Below are positions 25,223-33,413 of a stretch of 64,000 nt of DNA, piece after piece. The DNA is from Coriobacteriia bacterium. Its GTDB lineage: Bacteria; Actinomycetota; Coriobacteriia; Anaerosomatales; SLCP01. Under the pieces are notes generated by a model. It was not told the origin of the DNA. It made no database searches and saw only the letters and a list, made by a program, of their open reading frames with translations. The stretch lies in NCBI GenBank assembly GCA_030603745.1, contig JAUVXE010000001.1:124001-188000 (forward strand), given 5' to 3'. Position numbers and translations under genes: made by a program. Each line of letters opens with the position of its first letter. The stretch's first letter is position 1.

Positions 25223-26527
25223 CTAGCAGCCCGTCTCCCGCAGATCGAGGACGCGCTGCGCCTTACCGGCGGTGCGCTCGATCGTGCCCGGTTCGACGAG
25301 CGTCACCTTGACGTGCAGGCCGAGGACCGCGTGGAGCCGCTCGGCGACGTGCTTCGTGAAGGCGACCATATCCGCCATGATATCGGAAAAGACCTCCTCG
25401 GCGACCTCGATGCGGACCTCGATGTCATCGAGGCCGTGTTTGCGGTCCACTACGAGCAGGTAGTGCGGACGGACGTCCTCGATGTGGAAGAGGACGTCTT
25501 CGACCTGGCTCGGGAACACGTTCACCCCTCGGATGATGAGCATGTCGTCCGTGCGCTGGCGGACCGGACGCATCCGCGCGAGCGTGCGCCCGCATGCGCA
25601 CGGTGTCCGGTCGATGACCGTGAGGTCGTGCGTGCGGTAGCGCAGCACCGGGAACACCTCCTTGGTGAGCGGGGTGATCACGAGCTCCCCCTCCTCGCCC
25701 TCCCCTTTCGGCTCCCCGGTGACCGGGTCGATCACCTCGACGAGGAAGTGGTCCTCGTTGATGTGCAGGCCGCACGCGTGCTCGCACTCGCCCGAGACGC
25801 CGGGGCCCATGACCTCGGAGAGGCCGTAGTTGTCGGTCGCCCGGATCGCGAGTTTCTCCTCGATCTCGCGCCGGGCCGCGTCGCTGCAGGGCTCAGCGCC
25901 GAAGAGACCGAGCCTGAGCGGGAGCGCCCCCAGGTCGATGCCGAGCTCCTCGGCGACCTCGGCCATGTAGAGCGCGTAAGAGGGCGTCGAGACGAGGACC
26001 GTCGTGCCGAAGTCGGCCATCATCATGAGGTGGCGCTCCGTGTTGCCCGCGCTCGCCGGGATCACCGTCGCGCCCACGCGCTCGAGCCCGTAGTGCATAC
26101 CGAACCCGCCGGTGAACATGCCGTAGCCGAAGGCCATCTGCGCGAGGTCGGTGGAGACCACGCCGGCGGCGCTGGCGACCCGGGCGGTGAGCTCGGTCCA
26201 TGTCGCGATGTCACCCTTGGTGTAGCCGACCACGATCGGCTTGCCGGTGGTGCCCGACGACGAGTGGATCCGCACCACCTGGTCCATCGGCACCGCGAAC
26301 AGGCCGAACGGATAGGTGTCACGCAGCGCGCCCTTGTCGGTGAACGGCAGGCGCGAGACGTCGGCGAGGGATCGGATGTCGCGTGGGCGCACCCCGCGCT
26401 CGTCGAGTGCGGCGCGGTAGTGCCCGACCCGCTCGTAGACCCAGGCGACGGTCGACTGCAGCCGCCTGAGCTGGATCTCCTCGAGCGCCGGACGCTCGAT
26501 CGACTCGTACTCAGGGTTCCAGATCAT
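25223..26527 (-). CDS. paaK: Phenylacetate-CoA ligase family protein (copy 1)
   Basis: 434 residues, the usual PaaK size. The ATP-binding loop HSSSGTTGKPIVVGYT lies near residues 84-99; ALYMAE, NYGLSEVMGPG, VLRYRTHDLT and RGVNVFPSQVEDVLF are diagnostic. PaaK activates aryl acetates to CoA thioesters with ATP. It is last but three in an operon with IorAB and a Liv transporter, so the natural substrate is probably phenylacetate, indoleacetate or another arylacetate linked to amino-acid oxidation. The direction of use is unknown. It starts right after the livF stop. Confidence 0.93.
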   Translation of the reverse strand: MIWNPEYESIERPALEEIQLRRLQSTVAWVYERVGHYRAALDERGVRPRDIRSLADVSRLPFTDKGALRDTYPFGLFAVPMDQVVRIHSSSGTTGKPIVVGYTKGDIATWTELTARVASAAGVVSTDLAQMAFGYGMFTGGFGMHYGLERVGATVIPASAGNTERHLMMMADFGTTVLVSTPSYALYMAEVAEELGIDLGALPLRLGLFGAEPCSDAARREIEEKLAIRATDNYGLSEVMGPGVSGECEHACGLHINEDHFLVEVIDPVTGEPKGEGEEGELVITPLTKEVFPVLRYRTHDLTVIDRTPCACGRTLARMRPVRQRTDDMLIIRGVNVFPSQVEDVLFHIEDVRPHYLLVVDRKHGLDDIEVRIEVAEEVFSDIMADMVAFTKHVAERLHAVLGLHVKVTLVEPGTIERTAGKAQRVLDLRETGC

Positions 26528-27295
26528 CTAGCCCTCCCCTCCCCCGTGCCAGGCACCGAGGTAGATGAGACGCACGTCATCGTCGGCGAGCAGGTCCGCC
26601 GCGCTCCCAGAGAGCGCGACCGCGCCGGTACGCATGACGTACCCGCGGTCGGCGTGGCGCAGCGCGAGCTTGGCGTCCTGCTCGACCAGCAGGATCGTCA
26701 GTCCCGACGCCCTCAGCGTGTCGAGCGCCGAGAAGATCTCGGCGATCACCTTGGGAGCGAGGCCGAGGGACGGCTCGTCGAGCAACAGCAGCGCCGGGTC
26801 GGCCATGAGCGCCCGACCCACCGCAAGCATCTGTTGCTCGCCCCCCGAGAGCGTCTCGGCGCTCTGCGCGGCGCGCTCCGAGAGCACCGGGAACAGCTCG
26901 AACACCCGCTCGACGTCCGCCCGCAGCGCCTCGGCGGACAGACGCCGGCTCTGGGCGCCGAGGTCGAGGTTCTCCCGCACGGTCATCGGCCCGAAGAGCA
27001 GCCGCCCCTCGGGGACGAGCGCAACCCCTCGGCGGACCGCCTGCTCGGGACGGATCCGGGTGATGTCCTCGCCGCGAAGCCGGACCGTGCCGCCACTCGG
27101 ATGCACGAGCCCGACGATCGCCTTGAGGAGCGTCGACTTGCCCGCGCCGTTCGCGCCGATCAGGGTCACGACCTCGCCCGCTCCCACGACGAGGTCGATA
27201 CCCCGGAGCACCTCGACGCGTCCGTAGCCCGCGTGCAGGCCCTCGATGGCGAGAACGGGCGTCGCGTTGTGGCGGCCGGCGAGATCAGAACTCAT
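26528..27295 (-). CDS. livF: Branched-chain amino-acid-type ABC transporter ATPase LivF
   Basis: 255 residues. Walker A GANGAGKST, signature LSGGEQQMLAVGRALM and Walker B LLLLDEPSLGLAP are intact; the last matches LivF rather than LivG. It powers uptake with LivG and the LivHM permeases. It overlaps livG by 11 bases and abuts paaK. Confidence 0.95.
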   Translation of the reverse strand: MSSDLAGRHNATPVLAIEGLHAGYGRVEVLRGIDLVVGAGEVVTLIGANGAGKSTLLKAIVGLVHPSGGTVRLRGEDITRIRPEQAVRRGVALVPEGRLLFGPMTVRENLDLGAQSRRLSAEALRADVERVFELFPVLSERAAQSAETLSGGEQQMLAVGRALMADPALLLLDEPSLGLAPKVIAEIFSALDTLRASGLTILLVEQDAKLALRHADRGYVMRTGAVALSGSAADLLADDDVRLIYLGAWHGGGEG

Positions 27296-28061
27296 CGGAG
27301 ACGTCCTCCTCCCCGAGATAGGCGGCGATCACGCCCGGGTCCTTCTGGATGATGCGCGGCGGGCCCTCGGCGATCTTGCGGCCGCGGTCGAGCACCACGA
27401 TCTCGTCGGACACCTCCATCACGAGGCCCATGTCGTGCTCGACGACAACGATGGTCACGCCGAGGTCACGGATGCGGTAGAGCGCCTCGGCGAGCGCGGA
27501 GGTCTCCGCCGAGTTCAGTCCGGCGGCGGGCTCGTCGAGGAGCAGCAGGCGGGGCCGCGTGGCGAGCGCGCGGGCGATCTCAAGCAGGCGCCTCAGGCCG
27601 TGCGGGAGGTCCGCCGCGGGCGTGGACGCCCACTCGCCGAGGCCGACCAGACGGAGCAGCCTGCGCGCCTCCTCAGCGGCGTCGCGCTCCTCGCGCACCG
27701 TCCACGGCATGCGGAGCGCCGCCGCGAGGAAGCCTGTGCGGGTGACGGCGTGCGCGCCGGCGAGCACGTTCTCCTCGGCGGACATCTCCTCGAAGAGCTG
27801 CGTGTTCTGGAAGGTGCGTGCGACGCCGGCCCGCACGATCAGGTGCGGGCGCATCGTCGTGAGGTCGGCGCCGTCGAAGAGCACCGAGCCCTCGTCGGGA
27901 CGGTCGAACGCGGTCAGGACGTTGAAGAGGGTCGACTTCCCGGCACCGTTCGGGCCGATGACCGCCTTGATCATGCCCTCATGGACGTCGAAGGAGACCG
28001 CGTCGACCGCGGTCAGGCCGCCGAACCGCCGCGTGACCCCCCTCACCTGCAGCAGGGTCAT
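27285..28061 (-). CDS. livG: Branched-chain amino-acid-type ABC transporter ATPase LivG
   Basis: 258 residues. Walker A GPNGAGKST, signature LPHGLRRLLEIARALA and Walker B LLLLDEPAAGLN fit LivG. The ATG overlaps the livM stop (ATGA) and the gene overlaps livF, so the four transporter genes are tightly coupled. Confidence 0.95.
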   Translation of the reverse strand: MTLLQVRGVTRRFGGLTAVDAVSFDVHEGMIKAVIGPNGAGKSTLFNVLTAFDRPDEGSVLFDGADLTTMRPHLIVRAGVARTFQNTQLFEEMSAEENVLAGAHAVTRTGFLAAALRMPWTVREERDAAEEARRLLRLVGLGEWASTPAADLPHGLRRLLEIARALATRPRLLLLDEPAAGLNSAETSALAEALYRIRDLGVTIVVVEHDMGLVMEVSDEIVVLDRGRKIAEGPPRIIQKDPGVIAAYLGEEDVSDEF

Positions 28062-29059
28062 CGCTCACGCCCCCTCGGCGAGGCGACCCTGCGGAGTGCC
28101 GCGGCCAGTCCGCCCGGCACGAAGAGCATCACGCCGATGATCGTGAGCCCGTAGATGTCCTCCTGGAAGGACTGGATGGTCTCGAGGGCCGAGCGCGACA
28201 GGCCGGGGATGACGGCGTCGGCGAAGGGGATCATGGTCAGCACCGTGGCGGCGAGCACCGGGCCGGCCAGCGAGCGAGACCCGCCGAGGACGGCCATAGC
28301 CACGAGCAGCACCGAGACGTGCAGCGAGAACGTGGACGGCGAGATGAATCCCACCACGTGCGCATAGAGCGCGCCCGCGAAACCGGCGAGCGCGGCCGAG
28401 ATCACGAACACGCGTACCTTGAGGCCCACGAGGTCGATCCCGCACGCCATCGCGCCCGACTCCGACCCGTGCAGCGCGCGCATCGCCCGGCCCGGCCGGG
28501 AGCGCACGAGGTTCGCGGCGAGCACGAGCACCACCACCGCGGCCCCCCACACGAGCCAGTAGTTGGCCCCCGCTGAGTCCAGGGTCCACTCCCCCACCGA
28601 GGGGAACGGGATGCCGGAGCGTCCGTCCGGCCCGCCGGTGACCGTGCGGGCCTCGGTGAAGACGACCCGCATGATCTCGCCGAAGCCGAGCGTGGCCATC
28701 GCGAGGTAGTGCCCCTTGAGCCGCAGGCTCGGCAGCGCGAGCAGCAGCCCGCCCGCGGCCGTCACGAGCACCGCGGTGAGCACGCCCGCAAGCCACGGCC
28801 ACCCCAACTCCACCACCACGTACGCCGAGGCGTACGCACCGATCCCGTAGAACGCCGCATGCCCGAGGGAGACCTGCCCCGCGTATCCGAAGAGCAGCGC
28901 CATCCCGGTCACGATGATCACGTTGACGCCCACGAACGTGAGCACCCGCAACAGGTAGCGGTCGGCGGTCAGCAGCGGCACCGTGAGCACGGCCACGGCG
29001 ACCAGCGCCACCACGACATAGGGCAGGAGCGTGCGCGCGTCTCGTCTCACCCCGCTCAC
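28058..29059 (-). CDS. livM: Branched-chain amino-acid-type ABC transporter permease LivM
   Basis: 333 residues, polytopic. LFGYAGQVSLGHAAFYGIGAYASAY and LRLKGHYLAMATLGFGEI are LivM signatures; GGSRSLAGPVLAA and MLFVPGGLAA lie near the end. The GTG start overlaps the livH stop (GTGA) and has GGAG upstream; a second GTG nine bases later is possible. The reading frame is open much further upstream inside livH, but that part is not membrane-like. Confidence 0.94.
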   Translation of the reverse strand: MSGVRRDARTLLPYVVVALVAVAVLTVPLLTADRYLLRVLTFVGVNVIIVTGMALLFGYAGQVSLGHAAFYGIGAYASAYVVVELGWPWLAGVLTAVLVTAAGGLLLALPSLRLKGHYLAMATLGFGEIMRVVFTEARTVTGGPDGRSGIPFPSVGEWTLDSAGANYWLVWGAAVVVLVLAANLVRSRPGRAMRALHGSESGAMACGIDLVGLKVRVFVISAALAGFAGALYAHVVGFISPSTFSLHVSVLLVAMAVLGGSRSLAGPVLAATVLTMIPFADAVIPGLSRSALETIQSFQEDIYGLTIIGVMLFVPGGLAAALRRVASPRGRER

Positions 29060-29937
29060 ACCTTCTCCCGCCCTGACCTGCCGAGGAGCCCCTGCGGGCG
29101 AACGAACAGCACGCCGAGGAGCACGATCAGCGCGATCGCGTCCTTGTACGTCGACGAGATGAACGCGATCGAGAGACTCTCGAGCATGCCGAGCACCAGT
29201 CCGCCCACCACCGCGGCGATCGGGTTCCCGAGGCCGCCGAGGATCGCTGCGGCGAAGCCCTTGATGCCCACCGAGGGACCGACGTCGAACGCCGTCTGCG
29301 TGAGCGGGGTGACCGCGAGCCCGGCAAGCGCGCCGAGGGTCGCGGCGAGCACGAAGCTCACGGTGACCATCAGCCGGGTGTCGATGCCGACGATGCGCGC
29401 CGCATCGCGGTTGACCGCGCACGCCCGCATCGCCCGGCCGAGCGCCGTGCGGTTGTAGAGATACCACAGCCCCGCGACCGAGACCGCCGTGATCCCGACG
29501 ATCCAGATGGTCTGGACCTCGAGCACGGCCCCGGCCACCGACACGTTGCCGCCACCGGAGAAGAGCGGGAGCGCGCGCTCGTTCGGGCCGAACAGATGGC
29601 GCGCGAGCGAGGAGAGCAGCATCGACCCGCCCACCGTGATGATGATGAGCGCGAGCGGATCGCCGTCCTTTCTCTGCCTGATCGCGGTGAGCTCGAACAC
29701 GATCCCCACGAGGGCTGTCGCGGCGACGCCGACGAGCGCCGCGAGCGGCAGCGGCAGGCCGAGGTCCGCGTACGCCCAGACCGAGAGCATCCCGCCGAGC
29801 ATGTAGAACTCGCCCTGGGCGAAGTTGATCACGCCCGTCGCGGCGTAGACGAGCGTGAAACCGAGCGCCACGAGGGCGTAGATCGATCCGTTCTTGAGCC
29901 CGGCGAGGGCGAACTGGAGCAGCTCGGTCGTTCCCAC
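29056..29937 (-). CDS. livH: Branched-chain amino-acid-type ABC transporter permease LivH
   Basis: 293 residues, hydrophobic. GLKNGSIYALVALGFTLVYAATGVINFAQGEFYMLG is the LivH start; RAMRACAVNRDAARIVGID is the conserved cytoplasmic loop. Starts four bases after the preceding binding-protein gene, overlaps livM. Confidence 0.95.
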   Translation of the reverse strand: MGTTELLQFALAGLKNGSIYALVALGFTLVYAATGVINFAQGEFYMLGGMLSVWAYADLGLPLPLAALVGVAATALVGIVFELTAIRQRKDGDPLALIIITVGGSMLLSSLARHLFGPNERALPLFSGGGNVSVAGAVLEVQTIWIVGITAVSVAGLWYLYNRTALGRAMRACAVNRDAARIVGIDTRLMVTVSFVLAATLGALAGLAVTPLTQTAFDVGPSVGIKGFAAAILGGLGNPIAAVVGGLVLGMLESLSIAFISSTYKDAIALIVLLGVLFVRPQGLLGRSGREKV

Positions 29938-29941
29938 TACC

Positions 29942-31129
29942 CTACCGGGCCTCCCCTGCGAGCGCCCACGTCCCGTCCACGACGCGGTAGAAGCTCAGGT
30001 CGTCCTCGGACAGTCCGTTGTGGTCGGTCGGGGTGAACGTGAAGGTGCCGCCCACGGCGACGAACCCCTCCGTCCGCTCGAGCTCGTCACGGAGGTCCGA
30101 CGACGTGAACTCCTCGGGCAGGCGGCGCATCGCGTCGACGAGGAGATGGATGGCGTCGTACGCGTGTCCCGCGAAGATGTCCGGAGCCACGCCGTAGCGG
30201 TCGGTGAAGCGGCCGATGAACCCGGTCGCGACCTCGTAGGCCTCGGTGCCGGGTCCGTACGCCTCGGGGACGAGGATGTGGCCGGCCGCGAGCTGGAACC
30301 CCTCTGCGGCGCTGCCCGCCCCCTCCAGCAGCTCGACACGCGCGTTGCCGGGACCCCCGTACACCGGGAGGACGTCCATCCCGGTGAGCGAGTCGTGGTT
30401 CTTGAGGATGGTGGCGGCCTCCGCCCCCGCGGCCCACATCAGGATCGCGTCGGGCTCGGCGGAGCGGATCTTCGTGAGCTGTCCGGTCATGTCCGTGTCG
30501 CCACGGTTGAACTGCTCGTCCGCGACGACCTCCATCCCGAACCGGTCGATCACCGCCATGGTCGCGTCGCGCCCGTCCTTCCCGTAGCCGCCCGAGTCCG
30601 CGATCAGCGCGAGGCGCTCCACGCCCGCCGCGCGCATCTCGCCCAGGATGAACGGCACGACCACGCGATTGGGCCAGGGGGTCTGGAACACCCATGGGTT
30701 GAACTGGTCGGTGATGACGGAGCCGCCCGCGAGCGAGACCTGGGCCACCCCGCCCCGCTCGGCCTCCTGCCGCATGGCCATCGACTGGCCGGTGCCGCTC
30801 GCGCCGATCAGCGCGACGACCCCCTCCTGCTCGATGAGCCGGCTGGCCGCCGCCACCGCGCGGGCCTCGTCGGTGCCGTCGTCCTCGAAGAGGACCTCGA
30901 CCTCTCGGCCGTTGACGCCGCCTTCCGCGTTGATCCGCTCGACCTCGAGCTCTATCGCGCGGCGCTCAGGCTCACCGAGACCCGCGTAGGGCCCGGTGAG
31001 CGAGAGCACCGCTCCGATACGGATCGCGTCATCCGGCTGCGAGGCGCCATTGCTCCCGGCGCACCCGGTGAACGCCGTCGCGATCATCGCAAGGACCACG
31101 ATGGCCGATGCGATCCTTGTGCGTCTCAC
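29942..31129 (-). CDS. Type I periplasmic-binding lipoprotein of the Liv transporter (copy 2)
   Basis: 395 residues from a GTG with GGTGGAG upstream; a longer start at 31195 would place 22 residues before the signal peptide and is unlikely. Lipoprotein signal: VRRTRIASAIVVLAMIATAFTGC with Cys at 23. The Leu/Ile/Val-binding fold follows (IRIGAVLSLTGPYAGLGEP, LIGASGTGQSM, YGGPGNARVELLEG). It delivers a ligand, probably amino or 2-oxo acids, to LivHMGF. It is clearly a paralogue of the gene just upstream (for example FEDDGTDEARAVAAASRLIE vs the aligned segment there), a tandem duplication. Confidence 0.92.
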   Translation of the reverse strand: MRRTRIASAIVVLAMIATAFTGCAGSNGASQPDDAIRIGAVLSLTGPYAGLGEPERRAIELEVERINAEGGVNGREVEVLFEDDGTDEARAVAAASRLIEQEGVVALIGASGTGQSMAMRQEAERGGVAQVSLAGGSVITDQFNPWVFQTPWPNRVVVPFILGEMRAAGVERLALIADSGGYGKDGRDATMAVIDRFGMEVVADEQFNRGDTDMTGQLTKIRSAEPDAILMWAAGAEAATILKNHDSLTGMDVLPVYGGPGNARVELLEGAGSAAEGFQLAAGHILVPEAYGPGTEAYEVATGFIGRFTDRYGVAPDIFAGHAYDAIHLLVDAMRRLPEEFTSSDLRDELERTEGFVAVGGTFTFTPTDHNGLSEDDLSFYRVVDGTWALAGEAR

Positions 31130-31149
31130 GCTCCACCCCCGTGTCGGCA

Positions 31150-31168
31150 GGGCCGCGTCACGCGGCCC
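31150..31168 (-). terminator. Hairpin between the two binding-lipoprotein genes
   Basis: GGGCCGCG paired with CGCGGCCC around a 3-base loop, right after the stop of the first binding-protein gene. It may act as a partial terminator or 3' stabiliser, giving more of the first binding protein than of the membrane parts. Confidence 0.55.
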
Positions 31169-31169
31169 G

Positions 31170-32369
31170 CTACTCCTCGAGTACCCACGTGCCACCGCTC
31201 ACCCGGTACATCACCAGGTCGTCCTGACCGAGCCCGTTATGGTCGTCGGCGCTGTAGTTGAAGACACCGCCGATCCCCACGAAGCCGGTCGTGTTCTCGA
31301 TCTCGTCACGAAGGTCGGCGGGCGTGAACCCCTCGGGCAGGCGCTTCATCGCCTCGACGATGATGTGGAGCGCGTCGAACGCGTGACCCGCGAACGTGTC
31401 GGGCGCGACCCCGAACCGGTCCGTGTAGCGCTCGATGAAGTCCGTCGCCACGCGGTACTCCTCGGTGTCGACGCCGTAGGCCTCGGGCACGAGGACCTTG
31501 CCCGCTGCGAAGACGAAGTCCTCGGCCGCACTCCCCGCACCCTCGATGAACTCGGTGCGCGCGTTGCCGTGACTACCGATGAGCGGGATCTCGAGGCCGA
31601 GCGCGTCCATGTTCTTGGCCACCGTGGCGGCCTCGCGGCCGGCGTTCCACAGCAGCACCGCCTCGGCGCCCGAAGCCCGGATCTTGGTGAGCTGCCCGGT
31701 CATGTCGGTGTCACCGGGGTTGAAGGACTCCTCGGCGACGATCTCGACGGCCGAGCCCTCGGCGGCGGCACGGATGACATCGACGCCGTCCTTACCGAAA
31801 CCACCGGAGTCCGCGATGACCGCCACCCGCGTGATGCCGCGTTCCTCAAGGTAGTTCAGCGTGAACGGGACGACGATCATGTTCGACCACGGGGTCTGGA
31901 ACACGAGCGGATGGAAGTCCGCCGTGATCACCGAACCGCCGGCGACCGAGACGTTCGGGATGCCCGCGCGGACGACCTCCTGGCGGATGGCCATGGTCCC
32001 GCCCGTGCCGGTGGCGCCGATGATGGCGATGACGCCGTCGTTCTCGATCAGGCGGGTCGTGACCGCGACCGCCGTCTCGGCGTCGGTCGCGTCGTCTTCG
32101 ATTAGCACCTCGATCGGCCGGCCGTTGACTCCCCCGGCCGCGTTGATCCGCTCGACCTCCATCTCGATCGTGTTCTTCTCCGGCTCTCCCAGACCCGCAA
32201 GCGTGCCGCTGAGCGACAACACCGCCCCGATGCGGTAGGGTTCTGCGGTCGATGCGCCGTCGTTCCCCGGATCATCGCTCGCACCGGTACCGCACCCGGC
32301 GAGCGACACGACGGACATGAGCACGACCGGCAGCAAGAGCGACGCGACGATCCTCTTCTTCGCTGCCAT
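31170..32369 (-). CDS. Type I periplasmic-binding lipoprotein of the Liv transporter (copy 1)
   Basis: 399 residues. Lipobox LAGC near residue 26 after a hydrophobic signal, then the Liv-binding fold (YRIGAVLSLSGTLAGLGEP, IIGATGTGGTMAI, GSHGNARTEFIEG). It precedes its paralogue in the same operon. The two share architecture and many blocks but differ in the ligand region, suggesting different ligands for one permease. A strong Shine-Dalgarno, GGAGAAGGAGGT, precedes the ATG, and a hairpin follows the stop. Confidence 0.93.
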   Translation of the reverse strand: MAAKKRIVASLLLPVVLMSVVSLAGCGTGASDDPGNDGASTAEPYRIGAVLSLSGTLAGLGEPEKNTIEMEVERINAAGGVNGRPIEVLIEDDATDAETAVAVTTRLIENDGVIAIIGATGTGGTMAIRQEVVRAGIPNVSVAGGSVITADFHPLVFQTPWSNMIVVPFTLNYLEERGITRVAVIADSGGFGKDGVDVIRAAAEGSAVEIVAEESFNPGDTDMTGQLTKIRASGAEAVLLWNAGREAATVAKNMDALGLEIPLIGSHGNARTEFIEGAGSAAEDFVFAAGKVLVPEAYGVDTEEYRVATDFIERYTDRFGVAPDTFAGHAFDALHIIVEAMKRLPEGFTPADLRDEIENTTGFVGIGGVFNYSADDHNGLGQDDLVMYRVSGGTWVLEE

Positions 32370-32397
32370 CTTCCCTACCTCCTTCTCCGACCGTGCG

Positions 32398-32814
32398 TCA
32401 GATGCTCGAGATCTCGTCTTGGGACACGAGCCGCACGGGTTGACCCTCGAGCAGGCGGAGCGCGAGATCCGCGTCGCCTACGTTGAGTACGACGTAGGTG
32501 GCGATGAGCGAGTAGACGTACTCGACGTTGACGCCGGCGTCCGCCACGACGCGCAGCACCGAGGCGAGACCCCCGGGGTGGTCGGGCAGGTCGACACAGA
32601 TGACATCGCTCTCCTTGACCGTGAAGCCCGCCGCGCGCAGCGCGGAGCTCGCGTCCTCAGGCCGGTCCACGACGAGCCGCAGGATGCCGAACTCCGCGGT
32701 GTCGGAGACCGAGAAGCCACGCACGTTGATCCCGGCATCGCCGAGGATCCCGGTGACCTCGCTCACCCGGCCGGCCTTGTTCTCGATGAACACCGACAGC
32801 TGGCGGACCTTCAC
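32398..32814 (-). CDS. Tandem ACT-domain protein (copy 1)
   Basis: 138 residues forming two ACT domains: VKVRQLSVFIENKAGRVSEVTGILGDAGINVRG (about 1-65) and VICVDLPDHPGGLASVLRVVADAGVNVEYVYS (about 70-138). ACT domains bind amino acids and regulate enzymes or transcription. The GTG overlaps the iorB stop, so it is made together with IorAB; a role as amino-acid sensor for this operon is likely but unproven. A paralogue sits beside the second paaK (48959-49393). Confidence 0.9.
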   Translation of the reverse strand: MKVRQLSVFIENKAGRVSEVTGILGDAGINVRGFSVSDTAEFGILRLVVDRPEDASSALRAAGFTVKESDVICVDLPDHPGGLASVLRVVADAGVNVEYVYSLIATYVVLNVGDADLALRLLEGQPVRLVSQDEISSI

Positions 32815-33413
32815 AGCAGGCACTCCCCTTCCTCGCCGCACGCGCGCCTGCCGAGATCGAAGGCGCGCAGGTTCGCCTCGACGGTGGCCGGCGGGACCCG
32901 GCGCTCGATCACGCCGGCCCACACCCCCCGGGGAAACGGCAGCCCGGTCGAGAGCGCGCCGAGGAGCACGATGTTGGCCGAGCGCGGGCTCCCGGCCTCG
33001 CACGCGAGCTCCTCGGCATCGATGAAGACGACGCCCTCTTCGACGAGGGCCTCCTCGACCCCGTCGGTCCGCGGGAGGTCGCCGATGAGCACGGGCATGG
33101 GGTCGATCACGCGGGAGTTCACGAGCAGCCTCCCGCCGGGCTTCAGGAAGGGTAGCTGACGCGCGGCCTCGGTGACCTCGAACGCGACGAGGTGGTCGGC
33201 GTGGCCGTGATCGGTGATCGGAGCGTGGACACGGTCGCCGAAGCGCACCACGGTGTCGACCGAACCGCCCCGCTGAGCCATGCCGTGGACCTCGGAGAGC
33301 TTGACGTCGAACCCGGCAGCGCGCGCGGTCTTGGCCAGGACATCGGCCGCGAGGATCGTGCCCTGCCCGCCCACGCCGGCGAGCATCACGGTCGTCGTGG
33401 GATCCGCCATCAT
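32811..33413 (-). CDS. iorB: Indolepyruvate:ferredoxin oxidoreductase, beta subunit
   Basis: 200 residues, gamma-type 2-oxoacid oxidoreductase domain: VMLAGVGGQGTILAADVLAKTA and KLSEVHGMAQRGGSVDTVVRFG. With IorA it oxidises aryl pyruvates (indole-, phenyl-, hydroxyphenylpyruvate) to aryl-acetyl-CoA, reducing ferredoxin. The chosen ATG overlaps the iorA stop; the longer open frame to the left of it belongs to iorA's alternate frame. Confidence 0.94.
   Translation of the reverse strand: MMADPTTTVMLAGVGGQGTILAADVLAKTARAAGFDVKLSEVHGMAQRGGSVDTVVRFGDRVHAPITDHGHADHLVAFEVTEAARQLPFLKPGGRLLVNSRVIDPMPVLIGDLPRTDGVEEALVEEGVVFIDAEELACEAGSPRSANIVLLGALSTGLPFPRGVWAGVIERRVPPATVEANLRAFDLGRRACGEEGECLL

Noticed and set aside
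25313-27352. A 679-codon + strand frame opposite paaK and livF
   Set aside because: Composition-driven antisense shadow; both minus-strand genes are intact with clear motifs.
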